Assembly (NCBI GenBank): GCA_902825945.1
Contig: CADECY010000041.1
Location: forward strand, 1-63,063
DNA length: 63,063 nt
DNA from: an uncultured Acidobacteriota bacterium
Lineage (GTDB): Bacteria > Acidobacteriota > Terriglobia > Bryobacterales > Bryobacteraceae
Direction of reading: 5' to 3'
A model generated the notes under the pieces. The model was not told the origin of the DNA and did no database searches. It worked only from the letters and a program-made list of their open reading frames with translations. This document shows, in pieces, positions 41,558 to 50,662 of the stretch. Numbering within the stretch: the first letter of the stretch is position 1; each line of letters begins with the position of its first letter. The translations under genes and the position numbers were made by a program.

Positions 41558-44409
41558 CAGAACCTCGCCCGGAAGATCGCCTGCACGGTTCGCATCGGAT
41601 TCACGGAATTCGGCAGACCGAACTGCGCGTGTCCGGAAACTGTGTTCCACGACGGATAGGTGACCGAGTTCAGAACGTTCGCTGCTTCGAGCCGGAAGTC
41701 GTAGCTGATCTTTTCGTTCGAACGGAAGGTCCGCGCCATCGACGCATTGACCACGAATTGTTTCGGACCCGTGATCGTGTTCCGTCCGGCATTGCCCCAA
41801 CGGCCCGCCGCGGGCGCCGCATAGGCCGCCGGATTCAGGAAGAATCCGGCCGGAGCGGCGTAGACATCGGCACCAGTGTAGTCAGGCCGGAGCGTGCCCG
41901 TGAAACCCGTACCGGAGACAGGCCGAAAGAAGATCGGCGTGAGCGGCAGACCGGTGCCGAGGTTCGATTGCGCGCCGAAGGTCCATTCGCGGAACAGCGT
42001 TCCGAGTCCGATCCCCGTCGTATAGGCGCCCATGGCCGAAACCGCGTGGCGCTGATCGAAACTCGAGCGGCCGCGCTCGGCCGAGAGGTTCGTCCAGTCC
42101 TGTGCGATCAACGCGGCGCTTTGCCCGCGCCCGCCCAAAGCCGAGTTGTCGATCGCCTTGGCGTACGTGTAAGCGATACTCGCCGTCAATCCGGATCGCA
42201 GGCGGCGCCTCACCTGCGCCTGCCCGGCATGCCGGTTCGCGTTTCCGTTCGATGCCAGATAGAGGAATCCGCTGGGGGGTATCGCGCCACCCGGAAACGT
42301 ATTCGGCAGGAACTGTTGTTGCGATCGCGTGCCCTTCGACCCGTTGTAGGTAGCGGTGAACTGGAGCGCTGCCGGAAGATCGCGCTGAATCGAGAACTGC
42401 CAGTTCTGCGAGTAGCCGGTGCGGAATGCCGGGTCCACTCCGAAGGTAGTCGCGAAGGTTCCGGTGGCGGCGGGAAAACCCGCCGCGAGCGAGAGCGGTG
42501 TCGATGGCGAGTTGGCGATTCGCAAACTGCGCGACAGCGGCGCCTGCTGCGACATCCGGACGGCGATCGGCTGATAGACGGAAGTGTCGAAGTAGATGCC
42601 ATAGCCCGCGCGCACCACCATCGAGGATGCCGGGAACGGCCGCCAGGAGAGTCCGATGCGTGGCGAGATGTTGTTCCAGTCTCCGCAGGGGACGGTCGAA
42701 GAAGGCTCGGCCGTCCGGAAGCCCGGGCCGATGTCGAGGTTCACCAGCCGTCCGTACTTCTCCTGAACGGGCGCCCAGTATTCCCAGCGGACTCCCACAT
42801 TGATCGTGAGCGACGGATTCACGCGCCAGTCGTCGTTGGCGAACACTTCGTCAATCGCCGCGCGCAGGTACTTGTCGGCGTTTCCAAAGGCGATCGAGGC
42901 GGTGTCCGGCACGCCCAGCAGAAATCCGGCGAAGTCGTTGCCGGTGAGAGCACCCGTGAAGGCAAACGTTCCGCGCGGATCTTGTTGCGAAAACACGTTG
43001 AACTGCTGCTGGTTGTGGCTGGCGCCGTAGGTGGCGTTGTGGCGGCCGCGAACGAAGAAGCCATCGGCGGAAACGCCAGTGGTCTGATTCCTGTCTCGCG
43101 CGAACTGCGACATCGCGAGCGTCGAAATGCCGGACGAGAACAGCAGCGCCGGCGGACCCCAGTTGACCGCGTCCTGATCGTTGCCGGTGACACCGGCCTC
43201 GCCGGAGACGTTCCGCCGCCGCGAAAAATACGGCACAACGCGAGTCGCAAAGCTGCTGTACTGCAGCCCGAAGTTCAAGAACGATCGAGGCGTCAATCCG
43301 CGCCGGTACGCGGTGCTCGCGCTGAATCCGCGAGCACCGCCGGTCTCGAGGAATCCGAACAGATCAGTGGTGTCGTTGCGGATGCTCTGCCAGGCGAAGC
43401 TGCCAGAGAAATAGTTGCGCCGGACCTGTTTGTTGCCGCGTACCTGCAGGTTGTCTTCGTGAAGGCCATTGACGATCGGCACCTGAAAGTCATAACGCGT
43501 ACTACCGTCGAAGTTCGGCAGTGGATACAAGCCGAGCAGCGCGCGCGCCTGTGAACTGATCCGGCTCGCCGGAATCCGTCCTTCGGGAAAGGGAGCTCCC
43601 GATGCCGGATCATTCGCGGGCCGCGACAATTGTCCAGCGCGCTCGGCCGCGGTGGGGAACAATCCGGTCTGCGTCGACGCGTTCGAATTCCGGGTCCATT
43701 GGTAGTTGAACGTCAACACAGGACCACCGCGATCGATGACCTTCGGAATCTTCAACGGACCACCGAACGCCAGCAACCCCTGGAAGCGGTTGTATCCAGG
43801 CTTCGGCGTGTTCTGTCCGGTGAGCGAATAGTTCCGCGCGTCGAAAGACGAGTTGTTCAGGATGAAGCCGAGGCTTCCGTTGTACATCGACCGTTGCCCG
43901 CGCCTGTTGTTGCCGAACGCTGGCAGCAGCGCGAACGGGGACGATGCGCCGTTGTTGATGCTGCCGTTGATCAAGAGTCCATCGGCGGCGCGTTGTGCCA
44001 GGCCGGCCGCCGCGCTCTCGCGTTGATTCAGTTCGTCCTTGTTCTGCTCCTGGCGAACCGGCGTCGCGCTCACCTCCGTGCGGTGGAACGCAGCCTTCGA
44101 CGAGGCCGTTGCGGGCGTCAGTGTCCCCGTTTTCATTTCCCACGCGGACAAACTCGCCGGCACCACGACAACTTCGCGCTCCTGCGTTTCGAACAATTGC
44201 ATCTCGACCCGGATCTTCCAGGTTCCGTCCGCGACGTCGCGGAACAGGAACGCGCCCTGCGTATTCGTGATCGTGGTCCGAGAATCGTTGCCGCGCGAGA
44301 TCGTCACCGTGGCGCCTGGTAAGGGTAGCTCGCCGAAGGTGACGGTGCCGCCGTGATCGGCGCCGGAAACGGCGAGAGCGAATGATGCCGCCAGAAGTGA
44401 AGAGCGCAT
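41557..44409 (-). CDS. TonB-dependent receptor with carboxypeptidase-regulatory domain
   Basis: A 950-residue outer-membrane receptor: signal peptide MRSSLLAASFALAVSG, then a short regulatory sandwich (LPLPGATVTISRGNDSRTTI, QGAFLFRDVADGTWKIRVEM) and a large beta barrel with repeated aromatic strands. It ends MRTVQAIFRARF with a terminal Phe as expected for barrel insertion. The PLNGRN motif of the other receptors here is absent and the plug region is diverged. It lies between a TIGR03435 gene (26 bp upstream) and the VWFA gene (1-bp overlap), a three-gene unit. The ligand is unknown. Confidence 0.85.
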   Translation of the reverse strand: MRSSLLAASFALAVSGADHGGTVTFGELPLPGATVTISRGNDSRTTITNTQGAFLFRDVADGTWKIRVEMQLFETQEREVVVVPASLSAWEMKTGTLTPATASSKAAFHRTEVSATPVRQEQNKDELNQRESAAAGLAQRAADGLLINGSINNGASSPFALLPAFGNNRRGQRSMYNGSLGFILNNSSFDARNYSLTGQNTPKPGYNRFQGLLAFGGPLKIPKVIDRGGPVLTFNYQWTRNSNASTQTGLFPTAAERAGQLSRPANDPASGAPFPEGRIPASRISSQARALLGLYPLPNFDGSTRYDFQVPIVNGLHEDNLQVRGNKQVRRNYFSGSFAWQSIRNDTTDLFGFLETGGARGFSASTAYRRGLTPRSFLNFGLQYSSFATRVVPYFSRRRNVSGEAGVTGNDQDAVNWGPPALLFSSGISTLAMSQFARDRNQTTGVSADGFFVRGRHNATYGASHNQQQFNVFSQQDPRGTFAFTGALTGNDFAGFLLGVPDTASIAFGNADKYLRAAIDEVFANDDWRVNPSLTINVGVRWEYWAPVQEKYGRLVNLDIGPGFRTAEPSSTVPCGDWNNISPRIGLSWRPFPASSMVVRAGYGIYFDTSVYQPIAVRMSQQAPLSRSLRIANSPSTPLSLAAGFPAATGTFATTFGVDPAFRTGYSQNWQFSIQRDLPAALQFTATYNGSKGTRSQQQFLPNTFPGGAIPPSGFLYLASNGNANRHAGQAQVRRRLRSGLTASIAYTYAKAIDNSALGGRGQSAALIAQDWTNLSAERGRSSFDQRHAVSAMGAYTTGIGLGTLFREWTFGAQSNLGTGLPLTPIFFRPVSGTGFTGTLRPDYTGADVYAAPAGFFLNPAAYAAPAAGRWGNAGRNTITGPKQFVVNASMARTFRSNEKISYDFRLEAANVLNSVTYPSWNTVSGHAQFGLPNSVNPMRTVQAIFRARF

Positions 44410-44435
44410 CGATCTCCCTTGACCGCGTCGCGCGC

Positions 44436-45221
44436 TCAGTTCTCGCTCGGCTTCGAAATACTCTCGATCACCACCACCGGAACCTGTCCCCGTGAGGATT
44501 CGAGCTTCAGTCCGAGTTGCTCCTGGAGAGCGGTGAAGATCGTGGGACCGTCGCCGCCGGCACCGGCAACGGCGTTGGGCGCGGGCGGAGGAGCGCCGCC
44601 ACCGAAGGGTCCGAAGCCCTGTCCCGGTTCGGGAGTCCAGTTGAGATCGATATCGTAGTTGCCCGCGAGTCCAGTCTTGTCTTCGACATTCCGGCCCACC
44701 TGATTGCTCAACTGGCTCGCGAACATCGCCATCGGAATTCCCTTCGCCGAGACTTGGCCGCGGCCCATTCGCATTTGCGTGCGCGGGCCTGGCCCCTGGC
44801 CTTGAACCTCGCTCTTCACCAGTTTCGACGCGCCCTTTCCGGCCACGAGGGCGTACGTGGGCATCTCCTTGGTCTCCAAGTGGAACTTCAACTGGAAGCG
44901 CTCCACGAGCAGCGCCTTCAGCATCGGGCGGAGCTTGTCGGGAGGGATGCGCTCGGTACCCGCTTCAGCCTTCGCATTGATGTCGAACCGGTCGGACGCC
45001 AGCCAGCCGGGTCCGCCGGAAATCTGGAAGTCGCGAATGTTGAATGCCTGGGCAATGAGCAGCCGGACCGTGATCCCGGTGGCAACGAAGCGCCCGCCCG
45101 GCTGGAATCCGATCTGAATTCGGTGATCGCTGGCCGCATTCGGCTTGATCGAGGCGACTTCGAAGGTCTGGGCCGCAGCAATCGCGGCGATCCAAAGCGG
45201 GAGAACAGTCAGGCGAATCAT
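44436..45221 (-). CDS. TIGR03435 family (soil-associated) exported protein
   Basis: A 261-residue protein with signal peptide MIRLTVLPLWIAAIAAAQ and the family opening FEVASIKPNAA. Other recognised pieces are GRFVATGITVRLLIAQAF, ISGGPGWLASDRFDI, LRPMLKALLVERFQLKFHLETKEMPTYALV (shown in part), SNQVGRNVEDKTGLAGNYDI and FTALQEQLGLKLESSRG. TIGR03435 was named for paralogs in Solibacter and other soil bacteria; its biochemical role is unknown. AGGAG lies 7 nt before the start. It heads the operon with the TonB receptor and VWFA genes, and faces a GntR regulator across 91 bp. Confidence 0.92.
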   Translation of the reverse strand: MIRLTVLPLWIAAIAAAQTFEVASIKPNAASDHRIQIGFQPGGRFVATGITVRLLIAQAFNIRDFQISGGPGWLASDRFDINAKAEAGTERIPPDKLRPMLKALLVERFQLKFHLETKEMPTYALVAGKGASKLVKSEVQGQGPGPRTQMRMGRGQVSAKGIPMAMFASQLSNQVGRNVEDKTGLAGNYDIDLNWTPEPGQGFGPFGGGAPPPAPNAVAGAGGDGPTIFTALQEQLGLKLESSRGQVPVVVIESISKPSEN

Positions 45222-45275
45222 GGGCGTCTCCTGGTAATTGTAACGACGGTCGTGAAAAGTTCCACATCTTTTCGC

Positions 45276-45300
45276 TTGACTGTATTAGAAAACTAGTACA
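45276..45300 (+). promoter_or_regulatory. putative GntR (YtrA-type) operator overlapping a -35 element
   Basis: TGTATTAG-AAAA-CTAGTACA at 45281-45300 is an inverted repeat with 8-bp arms and one mismatch. TTGACT at 45276-45281 abuts it and could be a -35 hexamer. It lies 12 bp before the GntR gene, within the divergent region shared with the TIGR03435 operon. Autoregulation by the GntR protein is the simplest reading; a good -10 hexamer at ideal spacing was not found. Confidence 0.6.
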
Positions 45301-45312
45301 CCATAGAGCCAG

Positions 45313-45696
45313 ATGTCGAAAGCAGCCTTCCAGCTTCGCCTCGACCTGAAGTCCGGCATCCCGGTCTATCGCCAAGTGATCGACCAGATTCTGGGCGCGA
45401 TCGCCACCGGTTCGCTCGAGCCGGGCGACCGTTTGCCCACGGTCCGCCAAGTGGCGGTCGACTTGGCGATCAACCCAAACACCGTCGTCCGGGCATACAA
45501 GGAACTCGAGATCCGCGGCGTGCTCGTCACGCAGCAAGGCACGGGCACTTTCATCGCGCCGGAGCAAGTCAAGCTCGACGAAGTGGAACGAAGGCGCCGG
45601 CTGTCGGCGCTCACCGCCGAAATTATCGCGCGCGCGGGCGCGGAAGGCTTCACATTGAACGACCTGCTCGTTTCTTTGCAGGAACTGAAACCGTAA
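45313..45696 (+). CDS. GntR family transcriptional regulator, YtrA subfamily
   Basis: A 127-residue repressor-like protein. The winged helix spans about 10-75: LKSGIPVYRQVIDQILGAIATGSLEPGDRLPTVRQVAVDLAINPNTVVRAYKELE (key parts GDRLPTVRQVA and NPNTVVRAYKELE), then GVLVTQQGTGTF. The short C-terminal about 50 residues without a sensor domain fit the YtrA subfamily, which usually controls an adjacent membrane-protein operon. The slipin gene begins 11 bp downstream. A 20-bp inverted repeat just upstream is a likely operator. No effector can be inferred. Confidence 0.92.
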   Translation: MSKAAFQLRLDLKSGIPVYRQVIDQILGAIATGSLEPGDRLPTVRQVAVDLAINPNTVVRAYKELEIRGVLVTQQGTGTFIAPEQVKLDEVERRRRLSALTAEIIARAGAEGFTLNDLLVSLQELKP

Positions 45697-45707
45697 ACGG
45701 GGGCTTT

Positions 45708-46634
45708 ATGGCAATTCCCAAGAATCTTTTCGACGGCGAGTCCGGAGCCGTGGCGGGCGCGCTGACGCTGAGTCCAGTTGGCATCGCGAGTTTCGTGTTG
45801 CTCATGGCGGCTGGCGGCGGAGCATCCGTGGTGCTTCGAAATCCGCTTCCGATGATCGTGCTGGCCCTGGCCGGCATCTACCTGCTCTTCGCGATCCGCC
45901 AAGCGGACCCGTGGGAACGGGCCGTCGTCGTGCGCCTGGGCAACTTCCGCGGATTGCGCGGGCCCGGCGTGTTCTGGATCATTCCCGTTATCGACTCGGT
46001 TCGCCGCGTCGTCGATCAGCGGATTCGAGTAACGGACGTAACGGCGGAGTCTGGACTGACCCGCGACACCGTTCCCGTCAATGTCGACGCAATCGTTTAC
46101 TGGGTGGTCTGGGACGCCGAGAAGTGCGTGCTCGAAGTTCAGGACTACGTATCGGCGATCACGCTCGGCGCGCAGACCGCGTTACGCGAAACGATTGGCG
46201 TCCACGAACTCGCCGACATGATTACGGGCCGCGAGCAGATGGGCAAGGAACTGCAGCGGATCCTCGACGACAAAACCAATCCGTGGGGCATCACCGTTCA
46301 ATCGGTCGAGATCAAGCAGGTGAACATCCCGCAGGCGCTCGAGGACGCGATGTCGCGAAAAGCGCAGGCCGAACGCGAACGCCAGGCCCGCATCATTCTC
46401 GGCACTGCCGAGACCGAGATATCCGAGAAGTTCGCTCAGGCAGCCGCTGTTTACCACAACAACCCGATCGCGCTCAATCTGCGTGCGATGAACATGCTCT
46501 ATGAAGCGATCAAGGAGAAAGGCTCGATGGTGATCGTCCCGTCCTCGGCGGTCGAATCGCTCGGGATGGGCGGGATTCTCGGTACAGCCGCCGCGGCCGG
46601 AACCACCGCGCCCGGAGTGGGAGGCACGAAATGA
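45708..46634 (+). CDS. slipin / SPFH-band 7 family membrane protein
   Basis: A 308-residue stomatin-like protein. Two hydrophobic segments near 18-65 anchor it. The SPFH domain follows: DPWERAVVVRLGNFRGLRGPG, VDQRIRVTDVTAESGLTRD, TVPVNVDAIVYWVVWD, TALRETIGVHELADMI, WGITVQSVEIKQVNIPQ and AMSRKAQAERERQARIIL. Slipins form oligomeric microdomain scaffolds in the inner membrane, often with an NfeD protease-like partner, which is not seen here. The gene is 11 bp after the GntR regulator and overlaps the next small gene by 4 bp. Expression is probably controlled by that regulator, perhaps as part of an envelope-stress response. Confidence 0.9.
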   Translation: MAIPKNLFDGESGAVAGALTLSPVGIASFVLLMAAGGGASVVLRNPLPMIVLALAGIYLLFAIRQADPWERAVVVRLGNFRGLRGPGVFWIIPVIDSVRRVVDQRIRVTDVTAESGLTRDTVPVNVDAIVYWVVWDAEKCVLEVQDYVSAITLGAQTALRETIGVHELADMITGREQMGKELQRILDDKTNPWGITVQSVEIKQVNIPQALEDAMSRKAQAERERQARIILGTAETEISEKFAQAAAVYHNNPIALNLRAMNMLYEAIKEKGSMVIVPSSAVESLGMGGILGTAAAAGTTAPGVGGTK

Positions 46635-47038
46635 CTCGTAGAATCTTCGCAATGACACCGGCGCTCGCGGCGGGACTACCCGGGGCGCCGGACTACTCGG
46701 CCGTTATTGGAGTGTGGCGCGGACATCTCGACGGCGCGCCCGCGCTCGTCATGACGATCTCCGATGAAGGTGAAGGACTCTCTGGTGCGATCCTGTTCTA
46801 CATGGTTCGCCGAGATCCCGGCCAACCGGTGAAGTCGTCGCCCGGAATCCCGGAACCGATGTTCCGGATCGCCTACGAGGGCACCAAGCTCGATTTTCAG
46901 GTGAGCCACAGCCGGTCACACGGTGAGCGAACCCGCTTCGATCCGCCGGTGCGGTTCCGGATGAGCCTCAATGGTGCTGGCAAGGCGAAGCTGAAGCATC
47001 TCGACGACGACATGGAGATCGCGATCGAGAGGATGTGA
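46631..47038 (+). CDS. small exported protein of unknown function
   Basis: A 135-residue protein not recognised as a named family. The N-terminus MTRRIFAMTPALAAGLPGA is a weak signal-like leader. The body has IGVWRGHLDGAPALVMTISDEG and LSGAILFYMVRRD, recalling small lipocalin-like or beta-barrel secreted proteins common in Acidobacteria. Its ATG overlaps the slipin stop by 4 bp (ATGA), so it is cotranslated with slipin under the GntR regulator. A role connected with slipin is inferred only from this coupling. Confidence 0.75.
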   Translation: MTRRIFAMTPALAAGLPGAPDYSAVIGVWRGHLDGAPALVMTISDEGEGLSGAILFYMVRRDPGQPVKSSPGIPEPMFRIAYEGTKLDFQVSHSRSHGERTRFDPPVRFRMSLNGAGKAKLKHLDDDMEIAIERM

Positions 47039-47267
47039 GATCGCCAATTTCGGGCACCGCGAGGGCCGTGGCGCCGCAGCCGTGCGGAAGCGGTATTGAC
47101 GCCACACCGTGTGGGCTCAGCCAGAGCGCGACATGCCGGGGAGTCACGCTGGCCCCGGGGGCCTACAAAAAGCAGCGGAGGCGTGCGGTTCCGCTGGCTG
47201 GTTGTTCGAACACCGTGGCCACGCTCACACCATCACGTGCTTCACGTGGTTCATGGCTGCAGTCCCG

Positions 47268-50200
47268 CTAAAAAATCAGCTTCAGCCCGAACTGAATCTG
47301 CCGCATTGAGTCCACCGTCTGCGAAACCAGCCCCGTCGTTGGCTGCGCGATCGAAGCGTTCGGGAACGCGAAATGGGCCTCGTTCAGCAGATTGAAAAAC
47401 TCGGAGCGGAAGTCGAGCCGGAATCGCTCACCGATTCGAAACGTCCGTGAGATCGACAGATCGACATTCACCAACCCTGGACCCTCGAGGATGAAATTGC
47501 CGGAGTTACCGAAGCGGAAGGGCGCGGGCACGGCGAAGGCCGCTCCGTCGAACCAGCGGTCGGGCCCGCGCTGGTTCCGTGAGAGATTTCCGTCCCCGAT
47601 GCGATCGGGACGGATGCCGCCCGTGGTGTTTGCGGGATTCCCAACGACGCCCGGCGTGAACGGCAGTCCGGTTTGCGCGGTGAAGATCGGCGCGATCTGC
47701 CAGCCCCCGGCGATCATCGCGGCGGCTCCGCTACTCAACCACTTCTTGCCCGAGCCGAGCGGCACGTCCCACACCGACGAGAGGAAGAATCGCTGCCGCA
47801 GATCCTCTGGCGAAAGCGCCTTCTCCGGAGCCCATACCGTGTTGTCCTGGCTGATGTCACCGGCCATCGTGTGGCTCCACGTGTAGCCACTCATCACCGA
47901 GAAGCCTTTCTGGAATCGCCGTTCGAATTTCAGTTCGAGTCCCTGGTAGTTGTTGGTTCCGATCGGGATGTCCATCGAGATATCGGAGTAGTCGGGAAAC
48001 AGGCGGCGCGGGTTCAGTGCGCCGGGTCCGGGTCTCGGCTGGTTGATCTGCACGGCGCCCAGACGGCGGTGCGCCGTGTTCGAACCCACGTAGGCCACCG
48101 AGAAGATCGTGTTGCCCGGCAGCGACCGCTGGATGTTCAGGTTCCACTGCTGCGTCACGCCTTCCGGAAACGCAAACGGCCAGACGGCGGCGATCGACCG
48201 TCCCGCGAGCACGTTCGGATTGAGTGCGTCCGCCGAGAATCCATCCCGGATTCGTACGAGCGATGACGAAGCGTTGTTCGCCGTCGGAACGTCGACTTGC
48301 AGGTAGAACGGCGGATTCTGCGCGGGCCTCGATCCATACGGCATCTGCGAAACCGCGTCGTAGAACATGCCGTATCCGCCGCGAATCACCGTGCGATCCA
48401 TCGCCTGCCACGCAAAGCCGATGCGCGGTGAGAAGTTGTTGCGGTCGCGCTTGTAGAACGATCGCTGCTCGATCGAATCGCCGCGCACGGGCACGAACTT
48501 TCCGTAGTCCGCGCCGGCGCGATCGACCGAGAAGTTCTGCTGCCGGTTGTTCTGCTCGGTGTACGGCTGCTGATACTCGTACCGGAAACCGAGGTTCAGC
48601 GTCAGCCGCCGATTCACCTTGAAGTTGTCCTGGATGTAGTATTCCGACGCGATCGACGGCTGGCGGATATCGAGCGGCGTGCTGAGCCGCGCGGTGTTGG
48701 TGTGTCCGAGCAATGCATCGGCGATCGAATCTCCCGTGCCGGTTCCCGCACGCGCCGAGGTGAACTGTCCGTTGAAATTGAATTGTCCGCGGGCGAAGTT
48801 GGTGATGCCCGTGTACTGCACGAACTGGCGAATGTTGGTACCGAACTTGAGCGCGTGCTTGCCGGCGTTCCACGAGAACGATTCGACGAATTGCCGGATG
48901 TCGTTCTTGCGCGGATCGGGCGCGAACGCGCGGTCGCCAACAGCCGCGTAGGTCGCGGGCGTGAAGGTCGGAAGTCCGTTGATATCCCGGCGGTCGAACG
49001 TGCCGCGGAATCCGAAATCTTTCCACAATTGCGATTGCGTGGGCGTGTCGATTCCACCAACCAAACGCACGTACGCCGCGCGGACCTCGTTCACCATCCG
49101 GCCGTTGGCGAAAGCGTGGGTCCAGTTGGCGACGCCGGTGTGCGCGGTGGAGGTGCGAATCGCCGTGTCGCCGCCGCTCGCCGGCAGAGGAAGTGTTCCG
49201 GGTTCGAGCCGAAAGTAGTCGTGATAGGAATAGCGAACGAAAACCGAATCGCGATCCTTCACGCGCCAGTCGAAACGCGAGTCGGCCTGATGATCGTCGA
49301 GATTGCGCGGCGTGTTGAAGACATGGTTCTGCGCGCCCACGCGATTGGGCGACGGATACAACTGGACCATCCGCAACGCCACCGGATCGAAACGCGATGC
49401 CGGAATCGCGTTGCCAGGAAACTGCGTGCGCTGGCCCGCTGCGTCTTGCGTCGCCGGATCGAAGATGTTGGCGACCCCGGTGAAGTTGCCCGCGATCTGG
49501 GCCGGTCCGGGGATGCGGCTCAAACGCGTGAGCTGTTCGCGGATGTAGGTGGCCTGGTAGCTGCCGAAGAAGAACATCCGGTCCTTGACGATGGGTCCGC
49601 CGAGCGTTCCGCCGAACTGGTTCTGGCGATACGGCGGCTTCGCACGTCCGCTATTGAAGAAGTTGTTGGCGTCGAGCTTGTCGTTGCGCAGGAACTCGAA
49701 CAGGGATCCGTGGAACTGATTGGTGCCGCTCTTGGTGGTCACTTGGATCACCGCGCCGCCTCCGCGGCCGAACTCGGCGCTGAAGTTGTGCGTCTCCATC
49801 TTGAATTCCTGGATCGCGTCGATCGATGGCTTCACGACTTGGTTGGACGCGACCACCACTCCCGTGAAGTAGTTCGTGTTGTCGGCGCCATCCAGCACGA
49901 ACTGGTTCTGCCACATGTTGGCGCCGTTCACCGAGAAGGCGTCATCCACGAAGTTGCGCGAGCGCGACGGCAGCACACCGGGCGCGAGCGTGGCGAGTTT
50001 CTGATAGTTGCGGCCGTTGAGCGGCATCTGGGTGATGGTCTTGTTCTCAACCACCTGTCCGAGCGACGATGTTTCGGCTTCGAGCAGCGGCGCTTCCGAA
50101 CTCACCTCCACCACTTCGTTCACCGCGCCCACCTTCAGCGAAACGTCGATTCGCGCACGCGTACCCGCGCTGAGTGCGAGATTCGGGCGCTTGTAGCTCT

Positions 50201-50438
50201 GGAAGCCTTCGTGACTGATCGAAAGCGTGTAGGTGCCGATCGGGAGTGCCGTGAGCACATAGACTCCGGCGTCGTTGCTCGCGCCCTTCGACGAAAGTCC
50301 GGTCGCCGCGTTGGCCGCTTCGACGGAAGCGCCTGGGATCGCGGACCCGGAAGAATCGGTGATCACGCCGGTGATGGTGGCCGTGTCAGTCTGGGCGAAA
50401 GCGAGCGCGCCCAACAGCAGGAATGCGATGAACTTCAT
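47268..50438 (-). CDS. TonB-dependent receptor with carboxypeptidase-regulatory domain (Oar-like)
   Basis: A 1056-residue receptor starting at ATG 50438 with GAGGT 8 nt upstream; the frame continues nine codons but MKFIAFLLLGALAFAQ is the signal peptide. The regulatory sandwich (TATITGVITDSSGSAIPGAS) is at 18-100. The plug has MPLNGRNYQKLATLAPGV and VIQVTTKSGTNQFHGSLFEF, and the barrel ends RQIQFGLKLIF. It is of the same class as the receptor at 8630 with shared PLNGRN and TKSGTN motifs. It seems to stand alone: the downstream side is convergent with the slipin operon, and upstream lies a decayed region. The ligand is unknown. Confidence 0.92.
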   Translation of the reverse strand: MKFIAFLLLGALAFAQTDTATITGVITDSSGSAIPGASVEAANAATGLSSKGASNDAGVYVLTALPIGTYTLSISHEGFQSYKRPNLALSAGTRARIDVSLKVGAVNEVVEVSSEAPLLEAETSSLGQVVENKTITQMPLNGRNYQKLATLAPGVLPSRSRNFVDDAFSVNGANMWQNQFVLDGADNTNYFTGVVVASNQVVKPSIDAIQEFKMETHNFSAEFGRGGGAVIQVTTKSGTNQFHGSLFEFLRNDKLDANNFFNSGRAKPPYRQNQFGGTLGGPIVKDRMFFFGSYQATYIREQLTRLSRIPGPAQIAGNFTGVANIFDPATQDAAGQRTQFPGNAIPASRFDPVALRMVQLYPSPNRVGAQNHVFNTPRNLDDHQADSRFDWRVKDRDSVFVRYSYHDYFRLEPGTLPLPASGGDTAIRTSTAHTGVANWTHAFANGRMVNEVRAAYVRLVGGIDTPTQSQLWKDFGFRGTFDRRDINGLPTFTPATYAAVGDRAFAPDPRKNDIRQFVESFSWNAGKHALKFGTNIRQFVQYTGITNFARGQFNFNGQFTSARAGTGTGDSIADALLGHTNTARLSTPLDIRQPSIASEYYIQDNFKVNRRLTLNLGFRYEYQQPYTEQNNRQQNFSVDRAGADYGKFVPVRGDSIEQRSFYKRDRNNFSPRIGFAWQAMDRTVIRGGYGMFYDAVSQMPYGSRPAQNPPFYLQVDVPTANNASSSLVRIRDGFSADALNPNVLAGRSIAAVWPFAFPEGVTQQWNLNIQRSLPGNTIFSVAYVGSNTAHRRLGAVQINQPRPGPGALNPRRLFPDYSDISMDIPIGTNNYQGLELKFERRFQKGFSVMSGYTWSHTMAGDISQDNTVWAPEKALSPEDLRQRFFLSSVWDVPLGSGKKWLSSGAAAMIAGGWQIAPIFTAQTGLPFTPGVVGNPANTTGGIRPDRIGDGNLSRNQRGPDRWFDGAAFAVPAPFRFGNSGNFILEGPGLVNVDLSISRTFRIGERFRLDFRSEFFNLLNEAHFAFPNASIAQPTTGLVSQTVDSMRQIQFGLKLIF

Positions 50439-50451
50439 GGATCGAACCTCT

Positions 50452-50469
50452 GCGACATCGTACACTATC
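50452..50469 (+). repeat. 18-bp direct repeat, copy 1
   Basis: GCGACATCGTACACTATC is identical to bases 51073-51090. Similarity continues imperfectly for about 30 bp beyond, into what matches the first codons of the FMN oxidase gene with its ATG changed to ACG. Copy 1 therefore looks like a relic of a duplicated promoter and gene start. Confidence 0.8.
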
Positions 50470-50662
50470 CACTGACGCGCGCCCCCGACCGCTGCCGTTC
50501 GAGGTGCTGTTACCCCTCGCCGGCGAAAGGCGACCCCGCAGGGGATCTACTCTCCGGCGAATAGGTTCCGGATTGTCAGCCGGCATGCTCGACCGGAGCA
50601 TCGGCGTACGCGGCCGAGTTGGCTTGAGAGGGAGTAATGGACCTTCCGCTCGAGATGACCAC

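Noticed and set aside
41545..43554. 669-codon plus-strand open frame opposite a TonB receptor
   Set aside because: Antisense shadow with Arg-rich, motif-free translation.
47195..47225. tRNA-like T-loop sequence GTTCGAAC
   Set aside because: The position needing C after the loop is A, and no acceptor, D or anticodon arm can be folded around it.
47230..47260. Two CACGTG palindromes 3 bp apart as a regulatory site or terminator
   Set aside because: They lie between convergent genes, have no T-run, and are short enough to occur by chance.
48702..50564. 620-codon plus-strand open frame opposite the TonB receptor
   Set aside because: Arg/His/Gly/Val-rich translation typical of an antisense frame; the minus strand has a complete receptor with signal peptide.
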